This document shows, piece by piece, positions 1 to 6,554 of a DNA stretch of 11,503 nt. Under the pieces are notes generated by a model. The model saw only the letters and a program-made list of their open reading frames with translations, ran no database searches and was not told the origin of the DNA. The first letter of the stretch is position 1; every line of letters begins with the position of its first letter. Source of the DNA: UMGS1502 sp045545435 (GTDB lineage Bacteria; Actinomycetota; Coriobacteriia; Coriobacteriales; Eggerthellaceae); assembly GCA_045545435.1 (NCBI GenBank), contig JAZQAV010000006.1:1-11503 (forward strand), written 5' to 3'. The position numbers and the translations under genes are program-made.

Positions 1-1152
1 CACATTGAAACCAAGCGCGCACGGAATGGCCAGAACCGCAATTCCCACGCCCACGATGGCCGTTGCGCGCTGACGCTGGAACTCCCATTGATCCATGAGG
101 AACGCGATTATGCACTCGAACACGGCGATGACTGTCGACAAAGCGGCGAAACTCATGAACACGAAGAACAGCGCACACCACAGCTGACCGAAGGGCATTT
201 GGTTGAATACGCTGGGGAGCGTGATGAACACCAGACCAGGGCCGCTCCCCGGCTCAACGCCGAAAGCAAAGCACGCCGGGAAAATGATAAGACCGGCCAT
301 GAGGGCTACCAGCGTGTCAAGACCGGCGATGCGCAGCGATTCGCCGGAAAGCGAATGGGTGCGCTCGATATAGCTGCCGAAAATGGTCATGGAACCAATG
401 CCGATGGACAGCGTGAAGAACGACTGGCCCATGGCCGCGTACGCCGCTTGGCCGAACGTGCTCATTTGCTCGCCGAACGTGGCGCCCGCGAACAGCTTCC
501 CGAAGTCGGGAATAAGGTAGAACGCCAAGCCTGCGCTGGCATTGTCGAGCGTCACCGAGCGAGCGGCAAGAACCACCAGCACCACCAGCAGGCACGCCAT
601 CATGATCTTGGTGATGCGCTCGACGCCTTTTTGCAAGCCCACGCCGCAGCAAACGCTGCCCACAGCAACAACCACCAGCATCCAGAACACCATTTCGCCG
701 GGATTGCCCAGCATGGTCTCAAAAACTCCGCCGACGGCTTTGGCATCAAGGCCCACAAATGCACCCGCTGCGCTCTTGTACACGTAGGCAAGCATCCAGC
801 CAGCCACAACCGTGTAGAACATCATCAGAATGCAGCAGCCAATGAGGCTCACCCATTTTGCGCGGTGCCACGACGTGCCGGCCGGCTCAAGTACGTCAAA
901 CGCCCTGCCGGTTGATTTTTGCGAGCCGCGGCCAACCGCGAATTCCATCACCAGGATGGGCAGCGAAAAGGCAACCAGGAACAGGATGTACATGAGCACG
1001 AAAGCAGCTCCACCATACTGGCCCGTAATATAAGGAAAGCGCCATACGTTTCCCAAACCAATGGCGCATCCAGCGCTGATAAGGATAAAACCGAGGCGCG
1101 AACCAAACTTTTCACGCGGTGCTGCGACAGCTCCCTGCTGTTTATCTGCCAA
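1..1152 (-). CDS. NSS-family sodium-dependent amino-acid transporter (3' end beyond window)
   Basis: This is a secondary transporter of the neurotransmitter:sodium symporter (LeuT/MhsT-like) family, a cytoplasmic-membrane protein that would import an amino acid with Na+. 384 codons are visible and the gene runs off the left edge, so roughly the last one or two membrane segments are missing. The family signature AGCAIGLGNVWRFP lies in TM1 (residues about 27-40) and N35 aligns with LeuT N27. The unwound TM6 segment SFFTLSIGIGSM is at 244-255. In TM8, FAALST (335-340) places A336, S339 and T340 at the Na2 site. The start is a TTG at 1152: an in-frame TAG lies 18 nt upstream with no ATG or GTG between, and AAGGTGG sits 7 nt before the TTG. 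The substrate cannot be read from sequence. Family assignment is very secure. Confidence 0.93.
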   Translation of the reverse strand, partial: MADKQQGAVAAPREKFGSRLGFILISAGCAIGLGNVWRFPYITGQYGGAAFVLMYILFLVAFSLPILVMEFAVGRGSQKSTGRAFDVLEPAGTSWHRAKWVSLIGCCILMMFYTVVAGWMLAYVYKSAAGAFVGLDAKAVGGVFETMLGNPGEMVFWMLVVVAVGSVCCGVGLQKGVERITKIMMACLLVVLVVLAARSVTLDNASAGLAFYLIPDFGKLFAGATFGEQMSTFGQAAYAAMGQSFFTLSIGIGSMTIFGSYIERTHSLSGESLRIAGLDTLVALMAGLIIFPACFAFGVEPGSGPGLVFITLPSVFNQMPFGQLWCALFFVFMSFAALSTVIAVFECIIAFLMDQWEFQRQRATAIVGVGIAVLAIPCALGFNV

Positions 1153-1232
1153 AACAAAACCACCTTGCTAAAGATATGCCCTAGGGTGAGGCTAGCGATT
1201 TTCGCCACCCGCCCCTGCGAGCGCTTGAAAAC

Positions 1233-1246
1233 TCCGACCATTATAG
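1233..1246 (-). promoter_or_regulatory. Candidate promoter of the NSS transporter gene
   Basis: On the minus strand a perfect TATAAT lies at 1240-1245, giving an expected start near 1233 and a leader of about 80 nt. No good -35 element is present at 16-18 nt. A TTGAAG occurs only 11 nt upstream of the -10, inside the short palindrome GAAGCTTC, which might be an operator. The rest of 1153-1430 holds only the two terminators listed separately. Confidence 0.45.
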
Positions 1247-1300
1247 TCATTCGAAGCTTCAAGCGCGCGAGCAATTTGCCACCGCGTCCCCCGTAATGCC

Positions 1301-1323
1301 AAAAAAGCCGCCAAGTTGGCGGC
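1301..1323 (-). terminator. Second of two tandem terminators after the M18 aminopeptidase gene
   Basis: Read on the minus strand, GCCGCCAA-C-TTGGCGGC forms a near-perfect palindrome, realistically a 6-7 bp GC stem with a small loop, directly followed by six T residues. It is the downstream member of a pair that isolates the aminopeptidase gene from the transporter promoter. Confidence 0.8.
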
Positions 1324-1343
1324 GAAACCAACAGCGAGGCAAC

Positions 1344-1383
1344 AAAAAAACGGACGCACCCTTGCGGCGTGCAGGGTGCGCCC
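1344..1383 (-). terminator. First terminator after the M18 aminopeptidase gene
   Basis: The minus strand reads GGGCGCACCCT, a 10-nt loop, AGGGTGCGTCC and then a T-rich tract with seven T in a row. This is an 11-bp stem with one G-U pair. It begins about 48 nt after the aminopeptidase stop codon, a typical intrinsic terminator position. Confidence 0.9.
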
Positions 1384-1430
1384 GATAAACATGCAGTTTC
1401 GAAAAGCACGCGATTGGTTTTGAAGAAACC

Positions 1431-2861
1431 TTAATCAGTGATAAAGGCCACGTAACCCTTGTACGCTTCGTAGATATCGGCCTTGCTCACAACCTCCCAC
1501 GGCGCATGCATGGAAAGCACCGCCACGCCGGAATCAATGACGTCCATTTCGTACTTGGCCGTCAGGTACGCGATGGTTCCGCCACCGCCGGCGTCAACTT
1601 TGCCCAGCTCGGCGGTTTGGAATATCACGCCCGCGTCATCCATGATGCGACGCACTTCGGCCACGAACTCGGCGCGCGCGTCGTTGCTGCCCGACTTGCC
1701 GCGCGAACCCGTGTACTTGTTGAACACCAGGCCATGGCCCATGAAGCAGGCGTTGCGCGTGTCGAAAACGCTTGCGTAAGCAGGATCGTAGGCTGCCGAA
1801 ACATCACTCGAGAGCATCTTCGAATGCGCAAGCGCACGGCGCAGGCGTACATCACCCGTCTCACCAGCGCACTCCATGAACAGCGCCATGGTGTTCTCGA
1901 AGAACTGCGAGGCCATACCAGTAGCGCCCACGCTTCCAATTTCCTCTTTGTCAACCAACACGCATACCGCGGTGCGACGGGGGGTTTCGGCAAGATTCAG
2001 TTGTGCCAAAAGCGACGGATAGGCGCACGAGCTGTCATCTTGGCCGTAGCCTATGATCATGCTGCGAACAAAGCCCATCTCGCGCGCGGGACCCGCAGGC
2101 ACCGCTTCGAGTTCGGCCGACATGAAATCGTCTTCCTCGATGCCATATTTGTCGGCGAGTAACTTAAGGATGTACGCTTTAACCGGCTCTTTTTTGACAA
2201 GCTCGGCAAACTCGTTGTCGGCATTATCGTCGGCACCATCGCCCTCTTGTTTCGCCATTGGGCGATTGCCAACCAAAATGTCCAGGTCCTCGCCCGCCAC
2301 CACTTCGGAGGCTTTCTTGGCCATTTGGTCCTTGGCAAGATGGATAAGCAGGTCACTTACGCAAAATACCGGATCGCCTTCGTTGTCGCCCACGTTCACG
2401 TCAATAACGGTGCCATCCTTTTTAACCACGACGCCGTACAGAGCAAGCGGCAGCGTAACCCACTGATACGCCTTGATACCGCCATAGTAATGCGTGTCAA
2501 GACGAACCTGGCCATTTGCCTCAAACAGAGGAATTTGCTTGATGTCAAGGCGCGGCGAATCGATGTGCGCACCCAAGATGTTCATGCCGTTTTCGATGGG
2601 CTCCTTGCCCACATGCATCAAAATAACGGCTTTGCCGTGCGTCGAGGCATACACCTTGTCGCCCGGCTTCAAGCGCGCGCCTTCGGCATACACGTCCTCA
2701 AGGTCGCGATAACCAGCTGCACGGGCCATCTCGATAGCGCTTCTGGCAAACAAGCGCTCGGTTTTATTGACGGAGATAAAGTCTATGTAGTCGGCGCAAA
2801 TGCTCTCAAGCTGTTCCAAATCTTGCGCGCTGTAGGATAACCATGCGTTTTTCTCGCCCAT
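1431..2861 (-). CDS. M18 family metallo-aminopeptidase
   Basis: This is a cytosolic di-zinc aminopeptidase of peptidase family M18, which removes N-terminal (often acidic or neutral) residues from peptides. The product is 476 residues, normal for the bacterial family. Expected motifs occur in order: LGAHIDSPRLD with ligand H99; DTHYYGG at 122-128; GYGQDDSSCAYPS with a bridging Asp near D275; DKEEIGSVGATG with the catalytic and ligand Glu pair E306/E307; SSDVSAA with ligand D353; and the final ligand H452 in SMHAPWEVVS. A charged stretch rich in D and N at about 206-216 is probably a loop. The start at 2861 has AAAGGA about 6 nt upstream. The gene appears monocistronic: it has its own divergent upstream region and two terminators follow it. 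A role in peptide catabolism is inferred; assignment to M18 is secure. Confidence 0.96.
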   Translation of the reverse strand: MGEKNAWLSYSAQDLEQLESICADYIDFISVNKTERLFARSAIEMARAAGYRDLEDVYAEGARLKPGDKVYASTHGKAVILMHVGKEPIENGMNILGAHIDSPRLDIKQIPLFEANGQVRLDTHYYGGIKAYQWVTLPLALYGVVVKKDGTVIDVNVGDNEGDPVFCVSDLLIHLAKDQMAKKASEVVAGEDLDILVGNRPMAKQEGDGADDNADNEFAELVKKEPVKAYILKLLADKYGIEEDDFMSAELEAVPAGPAREMGFVRSMIIGYGQDDSSCAYPSLLAQLNLAETPRRTAVCVLVDKEEIGSVGATGMASQFFENTMALFMECAGETGDVRLRRALAHSKMLSSDVSAAYDPAYASVFDTRNACFMGHGLVFNKYTGSRGKSGSNDARAEFVAEVRRIMDDAGVIFQTAELGKVDAGGGGTIAYLTAKYEMDVIDSGVAVLSMHAPWEVVSKADIYEAYKGYVAFITD

Positions 2862-3271
2862 TTTTTTCCTTTCATGTTCTGCGGCGAAAGACCTACCGCC
2901 TTCGCCTTTTTAGCCACAAAAACAAAGGCATCTATCGCGCTTTATTATCGCGCACCTCAGGCGCGATTGCGCGTATTTCCCTCCATAAACAGAAGAGAGC
3001 GGAACGATTTTCACAACCGATGCGGCAGCAGGCGAAAGCACATACGTCATTCGCCCGCCAAGCGAAATGCCCGAGCCAACTGCTGTTTGGCAGCCAATTA
3101 CGATGCGCTCGCAAATGTTATCGCAACAGCGCCCTATTGCCTTTCGCGGAAAAATAGCAGCGTAAGCCCAATAAAACCTGCAACGAAACGCAATGGAAAC
3201 TCAAAGGGTCTACACTTCACCCCGTCATCAGCTTTTATGACAAGCGAGAAAGACAGAGAAAGGGTGCAAAA
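2862..3271. other. Divergent non-coding region between M18 and SDR genes
   Basis: This 410-bp stretch contains no convincing gene: the open frames crossing it have no ribosome binding site or recognisable protein character. Besides the ATCGCGC array, it holds an imperfect inverted repeat: GCAGGCGAA at 3028-3036 against TTCGCCCGC at 3050-3058, 8 of 9 pairs with a 13-bp spacer. A TACACT at about 3212-3217 could serve as a -10 for the SDR gene, but I see no matching -35. No terminator or RNA gene was recognised. Confidence 0.6.
2933..2967. repeat. ATCGCGC operator-like repeat array upstream of the M18 gene
   Basis: TATCGCGC occurs at 2933-2940 and again at 2946-2953, 13 bp apart. An inverted copy GCGCGAT at 2961-2967 makes a perfect 7-bp inverted repeat with 2947-2953 across a 7-bp spacer. 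The cluster is 72-106 bp upstream of the aminopeptidase start. It also overlaps the best -10-like element on that strand (GATAAT, 2945-2950), which lacks a good -35. This is compatible with a regulator-binding site; the regulator is unknown. Confidence 0.4.
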
Positions 3272-4060
3272 ATGGATCTTAAGCTTAAAGACAAGGTAGT
3301 ACTTGTAACCGGCGGCACGGGCGGCATTGGCTCCGCAATCGTGAAGGCCTTCCTGGAAGAGGGCGCCAAGGTTGCCTTCTCGTCCACCAAGCAGGAGAAG
3401 GCTGACGCGCTGTGCGAGAAACTCGGCTACGCCGACGACGTCCTGAAGGGCTTCACCGCCGACCTCAACAACGAAGAGGACATCAAGAACTTCGTAGAAG
3501 CCGCCAAGGCACACTTCGGCACGCTGGATATCGTTATCCCCAATGCCGGCTACGAAGGCAAAGCCCATCCTGTTCAGGACATGACGCTTGAGCTCTTCGA
3601 GCAAACCTACATGCTGAACGTGTTCGCCGTTATGCTCACCATGAAGTACGCCGCCCCCACGCTCATCGAGAAGCAGTCCGGCGCCGTGGTTGTTATCGCC
3701 TCCGCTGCAGCTTTCGAGCCCACTGCGGGCAACAGCGCCTACGTAAGCTCCAAGTACGCCGTTGCCGGCCTTACCAAGTGCGTTGCTATGGAACTCGGCC
3801 CGCTGGGCATCCATGTGAACTACATCTGCCCCGGCCCCGTAGACACCCCCATGATGCTGCGCATCGAGAAGGACTTCTTCGGTGACAGCATGACCCACGA
3901 AGAGGCCCAGGCGTTGCTGGCTGGCCAGTACGCTATGGACAAGCGTTACGCCAAGCCCGAGGAAATCGCCAATGCAGCCCTCTACCTGGCTTCCGAGGTT
4001 TCCTCGCACACCGCCGGCATGGGCATGCACATCGACTCCAAGGTTTCTGCTGCCAACTAA
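3272..4060 (+). CDS. Classical short-chain dehydrogenase/reductase (SDR)
   Basis: This is a soluble NAD(P)-dependent oxidoreductase of the classical SDR family, 262 residues, full length. The dinucleotide-binding motif TGGTGGIG is at 13-20 and NAG at 91-93. The catalytic tetrad is N116, S144, Y157 and K161 (YVSSK). PGPVDTPM is at 187-194. The end of strand 2 reads FSSTKQEK rather than carrying the acidic residue typical of NAD-specific enzymes, hinting at an NADP preference (inference). GAAAGGG lies 7 nt before the ATG. The gene stands alone, with a non-coding region upstream and a terminator downstream. The substrate cannot be told: it could be a 3-oxoacyl-ACP-reductase-like, sugar or hydroxysteroid dehydrogenase. 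In a gut anaerobe a steroid or bile-acid substrate is possible but not shown here. Confidence 0.95.
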   Translation: MDLKLKDKVVLVTGGTGGIGSAIVKAFLEEGAKVAFSSTKQEKADALCEKLGYADDVLKGFTADLNNEEDIKNFVEAAKAHFGTLDIVIPNAGYEGKAHPVQDMTLELFEQTYMLNVFAVMLTMKYAAPTLIEKQSGAVVVIASAAAFEPTAGNSAYVSSKYAVAGLTKCVAMELGPLGIHVNYICPGPVDTPMMLRIEKDFFGDSMTHEEAQALLAGQYAMDKRYAKPEEIANAALYLASEVSSHTAGMGMHIDSKVSAAN

Positions 4061-4080
4061 CCCCACTCGTATTGCAAACC

Positions 4081-4116
4081 AAAAAGACGCTGCCCTGTTT
4101 TGGCAGCGTCTTTTTT
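4081..4116. terminator. Bidirectional intrinsic terminator
   Basis: A 14-bp stem (4081-4094 against 4102-4115) with core GACGCTGCC/GGCAGCGTC has an A run on its left and TTTTTT on its right, so it can stop transcription from both sides. It lies 20 nt after the SDR stop codon and 6 nt past the end of the minus-strand zinc-ribbon ORF. Confidence 0.93.
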
Positions 4117-4121
4117 CGTCT

Positions 4122-4364
4122 TTATTCGGGTTTATCGCAGGAACTGCAGCGCCTGTTCATAAGCCCCTTCATGCGACCGCCGCAGTAATAGCAGCGTCCG
4201 TGATCCCGCCAATACCGCGAACGCGCATGTCGAAGCACGTCGTCGGAAATATCAGCGGTGCCTATGTTCAGGAAGTCGAAGGTGATGTTGTAGCCGGGAA
4301 ACGCCTCAAAGCCGACGGCCGCAAGGAGAGCGCCAACCACATCTGTTTTAGTTGGACGCGGCAA
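4122..4364 (-). CDS. Small zinc-ribbon protein or C-terminal part of a disrupted gene
   Basis: This is an 80-residue reading frame with strong coding-type third-position bias, so it is, or recently was, translated. The C-terminal third carries CYYCGG and CSSC, two CxxC pairs about 12 residues apart, a likely zinc ribbon. The middle reads FDFLNIGTADISDDVLRHAR. The only available start is a TTG at 4364, with AAAGG just 4 nt upstream and an in-frame TAA three codons before. The frame therefore opens abruptly inside what looks like continuing coding sequence in another frame (4348-4449), and I read it as the tail of a frameshifted gene rather than a complete protein. I do not recognise the family. 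It ends 6 nt from the bidirectional terminator. Confidence 0.55.
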   Translation of the reverse strand: MPRPTKTDVVGALLAAVGFEAFPGYNITFDFLNIGTADISDDVLRHARSRYWRDHGRCYYCGGRMKGLMNRRCSSCDKPE

Positions 4365-4449
4365 GTGCCTTTACGTCCAGAACACTGCCGTTGCTCCAAC
4401 CGTCGGTGTAGCGCAGGATGCTCAATATCGCGAGCACACCTGCGCCTAA
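4348..4449 (-). pseudogene. Upstream fragment of the zinc-ribbon gene in a different frame
   Basis: After a TGA at 4452-4450, the minus strand stays open for 33 codons to a TAA at 4350-4348. It reads ...GVLAILSILRYTDGWSNG followed by SVLDVKALAASN. Composition and codon choice look coding. Its last codons overlap the first codons of the 80-residue ORF, and skipping one base near 4363-4364 would join them as DVKAL-PRPTKTDVVG. This suggests one gene broken by a single-base insertion, with the N-terminal part lost or beginning at a weak GTG (4437). Alternatives are a sequencing error, +1 frameshifting, or two tiny genes. Confidence 0.45.
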
Positions 4450-4454
4450 TCACG

Positions 4455-5084
4455 CTATAGAACGAAGCTGTCCTGCGTTGAATATCGTTCGACCATTTCC
4501 GCTTCAAAACTTGCTCGACAAGCACCAAGCTGCCGAGGGCTTACGGCAAATTGTTTGCGCACTAAGAGAGAGGTGCGCAGCCCCTCGTTTTGTTTCTCGC
4601 GCCAAATGCGCCATGCTTGAGGCAGAAACGGATTGCTGTAAGCACGTAGGTTATCCCCCTCTTTCCAGGCAAACCCATGTAGATTGCGAACTGATACGAA
4701 CTCTCCTGGCGACGCTTTCTCGACCCGATCGGCGCAGTCCCAGTTGGCAACAATCGTCTTTGATGAGCGCCCACCGCGCAAGAAAGGAACAGCTTGCTCT
4801 TTTTCAAGGAGGGCAATCAGTTCGCGCTCGAGTTCCCCGGCGTCAACATCGCCTTTTGCGACATGCATCAGGCATACCGCATCACTCACACGTACACCTC
4901 TTAGCGACAGTTCGAACATGGCTTCATAGCACTTGACAGCATCTGTAAAGATGCGGATGTCACAAGCATCACTTGCATCGCTTTGCTTATAGAAGGCATA
5001 AAGGTCGACTTCACGGCCAAGCGCGCCCTCATTAACCATTCTTTCAACTTGTTGTAACACGCTTATATCGCGAAAAAGCTTCAT
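4455..5084 (-). CDS. Conserved-looking hypothetical protein, 209 residues
   Basis: I do not recognise this family. The ATG at 5084 (MKLFRDISVLQQVERM) is chosen because AAAAAGGAGA lies about 5 nt upstream; a longer frame reaching 5159 has no such site. The protein appears soluble, with no signal peptide or membrane segment. The N-terminal half is acidic and helical in character (AVCLMHVAKGDVDAGELERE at about 67-86). The second half contains LRGGRSSKTIVANWDC, NLHGFAWKEGDNLRAYSNPF and PQAWRIWREKQNE, then RKQFAVSPRQLGACRASF. The pattern of W, G and charged residues resembles a folded enzyme or binding domain, but no catalytic motif is evident. It lies 96 nt downstream of the MBL-fold hydrolase on the same strand with no clear terminator between, so co-transcription is plausible. 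The broken zinc-ribbon gene follows directly. Confidence 0.8.
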   Translation of the reverse strand: MKLFRDISVLQQVERMVNEGALGREVDLYAFYKQSDASDACDIRIFTDAVKCYEAMFELSLRGVRVSDAVCLMHVAKGDVDAGELERELIALLEKEQAVPFLRGGRSSKTIVANWDCADRVEKASPGEFVSVRNLHGFAWKEGDNLRAYSNPFLPQAWRIWREKQNEGLRTSLLVRKQFAVSPRQLGACRASFEAEMVERYSTQDSFVL

Positions 5085-5119
5085 GCGATTCTCCTTTTTG
5101 CAGCCGGCAGAATGCGCAA

Positions 5120-5150
5120 CATGCGCTTTTGGCGCAAAGCGCAGCGCATG
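5120..5150. repeat. Intercistronic inverted repeat, GCGC-rich
   Basis: Between the MBL-fold gene and the 209-residue ORF, CATGCGC (5120-5126) and GCGCATG (5144-5150) form a 7-bp inverted repeat around a 17-nt spacer that itself contains TTTGGCGCAAA. No T tract follows on the minus strand. It is more likely an mRNA-processing or stability structure than a terminator. Confidence 0.35.
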
Positions 5151-5180
5151 GCATTCCAAGAGCGCAGTCTGCGTAGCGCC

Positions 5181-6419
5181 CTATGCCTGTATCTCTTTCG
5201 CGCAAGCCCATAAATAATGACGAGCGTTGGCCGAAGTCATTTGGCGTGCACGCCCAATGAGGCATTCTTTTCTGAGGGCAGGCTCATCAACCATCTGCAA
5301 GAGCTCAAGAGCAAGCTGGGACTCCTCTTCTGCCATAAGGCCTTTAACGCGTTCGAGGAGTTTTTCGCGCCCAATGAGACTTAGCAGCGTCTCTTGATAG
5401 CGAGCCGCGCGAGCCGGCATCAGGGCAACAGGGTCGCCATCGTACCAGCCAACATATCCGGCATATATGCCTTTTACGCTCCATTCAACCGTTCCATAGC
5501 ACTCCGCCAAATACGGAAGATGCTTCCATTTCTCGGGTAGCTGAACCTTGGCTACCGTTTCGTCGATGGTCAAGCAATCGTTGATGCAGTCAAGCGTTTG
5601 CGTCAGCACAAACTCAATGGCGTCACGATAGGTGCCAACTTGCTCTTGCACGAGCTCCGAACCAATCAAAGGCGCGGAATGGCCAGGAAGCAGCGCTTCG
5701 ATATCATGGTCGAGAATACGCGTAAGCGAGTCAACCCACGAAGCGATGTCGCGATAGTTGGTACCGCGAATCGCATAAAGATTCGGCCAGCAAGCGTAAT
5801 AATTGTCGCCGCTGCACATAACCTGATCATCGGGGAGCCAGACGAAGATTTGATCATCGGTTTCGCCAGGGGCGCGCACCAGTTGGAAACGCACACCATC
5901 GATAACACGATTAATTCTTACTTCCTGGTCGTACAGCGTTGTCGGCGCCATCACGTCGGGAGCTTCTTTTGCCATTTCAGACACATCGATTCCCCCCAGT
6001 CCCATGCTGAGCGCTTCATCAGCCGTGAGGGTCACGCCAAACTGCCGCAATCCGCGTTTTCCCAATCCAGCGGCGATACGATCGTAATACGGTAATTGCA
6101 CCCCCGTTGGAGTAAAGCCAATCACCTCTTCAAGCGACTCGCGGAAATAGCCCGAACCGCCCGTATGGTCGGCATGCTGATGTGTGTAGATAAGCGTTTT
6201 TACCGGCTTGTCGGTTATCTTCGAAATTTCAGACAGGGCTTCGCGCGCATAGCCCGGCGTGCTGAAGCCGTCAACGAGAATAACCGATGTGTCACCAATG
6301 ATCGCGGTTGCATTCGAAGCGCCAAAACCCATGAAGTGATAAACGCGTTCGTTGATTTTAGTGACCGCTTTTTTCGAATTCAGATCGGTAATCTGCTTCA
6401 GTATTTCTTCGCCCCTCAT
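5181..6419 (-). CDS. Metallo-beta-lactamase-fold hydrolase, alkylsulfatase-like
   Basis: This is a 412-residue hydrolase of the MBL superfamily most like the linear alkyl(aryl)sulfatase branch (SdsA1/YjcS). The metal motif THQHADH gives H80, H82, D84 and H85. APGETDDQ (183-190) and CSGDN with D205 fill positions where sulfatases use bridging acidic residues, and LLPGHSAP gives H247. NLYAIRGTNYRD (213-224) and SVKGIYAGYVGWYDGDP (314-330) match the sulfatase core and dimerisation region. The C-terminal SCP2-like domain of full alkylsulfatases is absent, and no signal peptide is seen, so a cytosolic enzyme is inferred. The start at 6419 is chosen over an in-frame one at 6470 because GGAGGG lies 5 nt upstream. 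The substrate is unproven; another anionic ester or a lactonase-type reaction is possible. Confidence 0.88.
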   Translation of the reverse strand: MRGEEILKQITDLNSKKAVTKINERVYHFMGFGASNATAIIGDTSVILVDGFSTPGYAREALSEISKITDKPVKTLIYTHQHADHTGGSGYFRESLEEVIGFTPTGVQLPYYDRIAAGLGKRGLRQFGVTLTADEALSMGLGGIDVSEMAKEAPDVMAPTTLYDQEVRINRVIDGVRFQLVRAPGETDDQIFVWLPDDQVMCSGDNYYACWPNLYAIRGTNYRDIASWVDSLTRILDHDIEALLPGHSAPLIGSELVQEQVGTYRDAIEFVLTQTLDCINDCLTIDETVAKVQLPEKWKHLPYLAECYGTVEWSVKGIYAGYVGWYDGDPVALMPARAARYQETLLSLIGREKLLERVKGLMAEEESQLALELLQMVDEPALRKECLIGRARQMTSANARHYLWACAKEIQA

Positions 6420-6500
6420 AATTTCCCTCCATTGCGCTATGCAGCCTTGCGGCTTTCCCTGGTTTCCCACAAATAATCTAGCGCGGTAAATGCTGGTAGC

Positions 6501-6529
6501 ATATCAATCAAAACTGTGCAGATAGTCAA
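6501..6529 (-). promoter_or_regulatory. Candidate promoter of the MBL-fold hydrolase gene
   Basis: On the minus strand TTGACT (6524-6529) is followed after 17 nt by TGATAT (6501-6506), a good -35 with a weak -10. A short dyad ATGCT-GGT-AGCAT (6490-6502) overlaps the -10 edge and could be an operator. The site lies in the 135-bp gap between the phosphoesterase stop and the hydrolase start. Confidence 0.4.
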
Positions 6530-6554
6530 CCGGTAGAATCGAAATGATTCACTT

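Noticed and set aside
88..915. 275-residue plus-strand open frame rich in His, Ala and Arg
   Set aside because: It is antisense to the clear NSS transporter reading frame and has no recognisable motif or ribosome binding site. Long antisense frames are expected opposite GC-biased genes.
1506..2162. 218-residue plus-strand open frame
   Set aside because: It lies wholly opposite the M18 aminopeptidase gene, whose zinc-site motifs are intact; it is a compositional shadow.
2874..3299. 141-residue plus-strand open frame spanning the M18-SDR gap
   Set aside because: There is no ribosome binding site, its composition looks like translated non-coding DNA, and it runs into the SDR gene out of frame.
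3134..4066. 310-residue minus-strand open frame, glycine- and valine-rich
   Set aside because: It covers the SDR gene in antisense. The SDR has all family motifs and a ribosome binding site; this frame has neither.
5085..5159. 25-residue extension of the 209-residue hypothetical protein
   Set aside because: The extension contains the strong AAAAAGGAGA site serving the ATG at 5084, and its Cys/His-rich residues look like translated non-coding DNA.
6420..6470. 17-residue N-terminal extension of the MBL-fold hydrolase
   Set aside because: GGAGGG lies 5 nt before the ATG at 6419 and inside the would-be extension.
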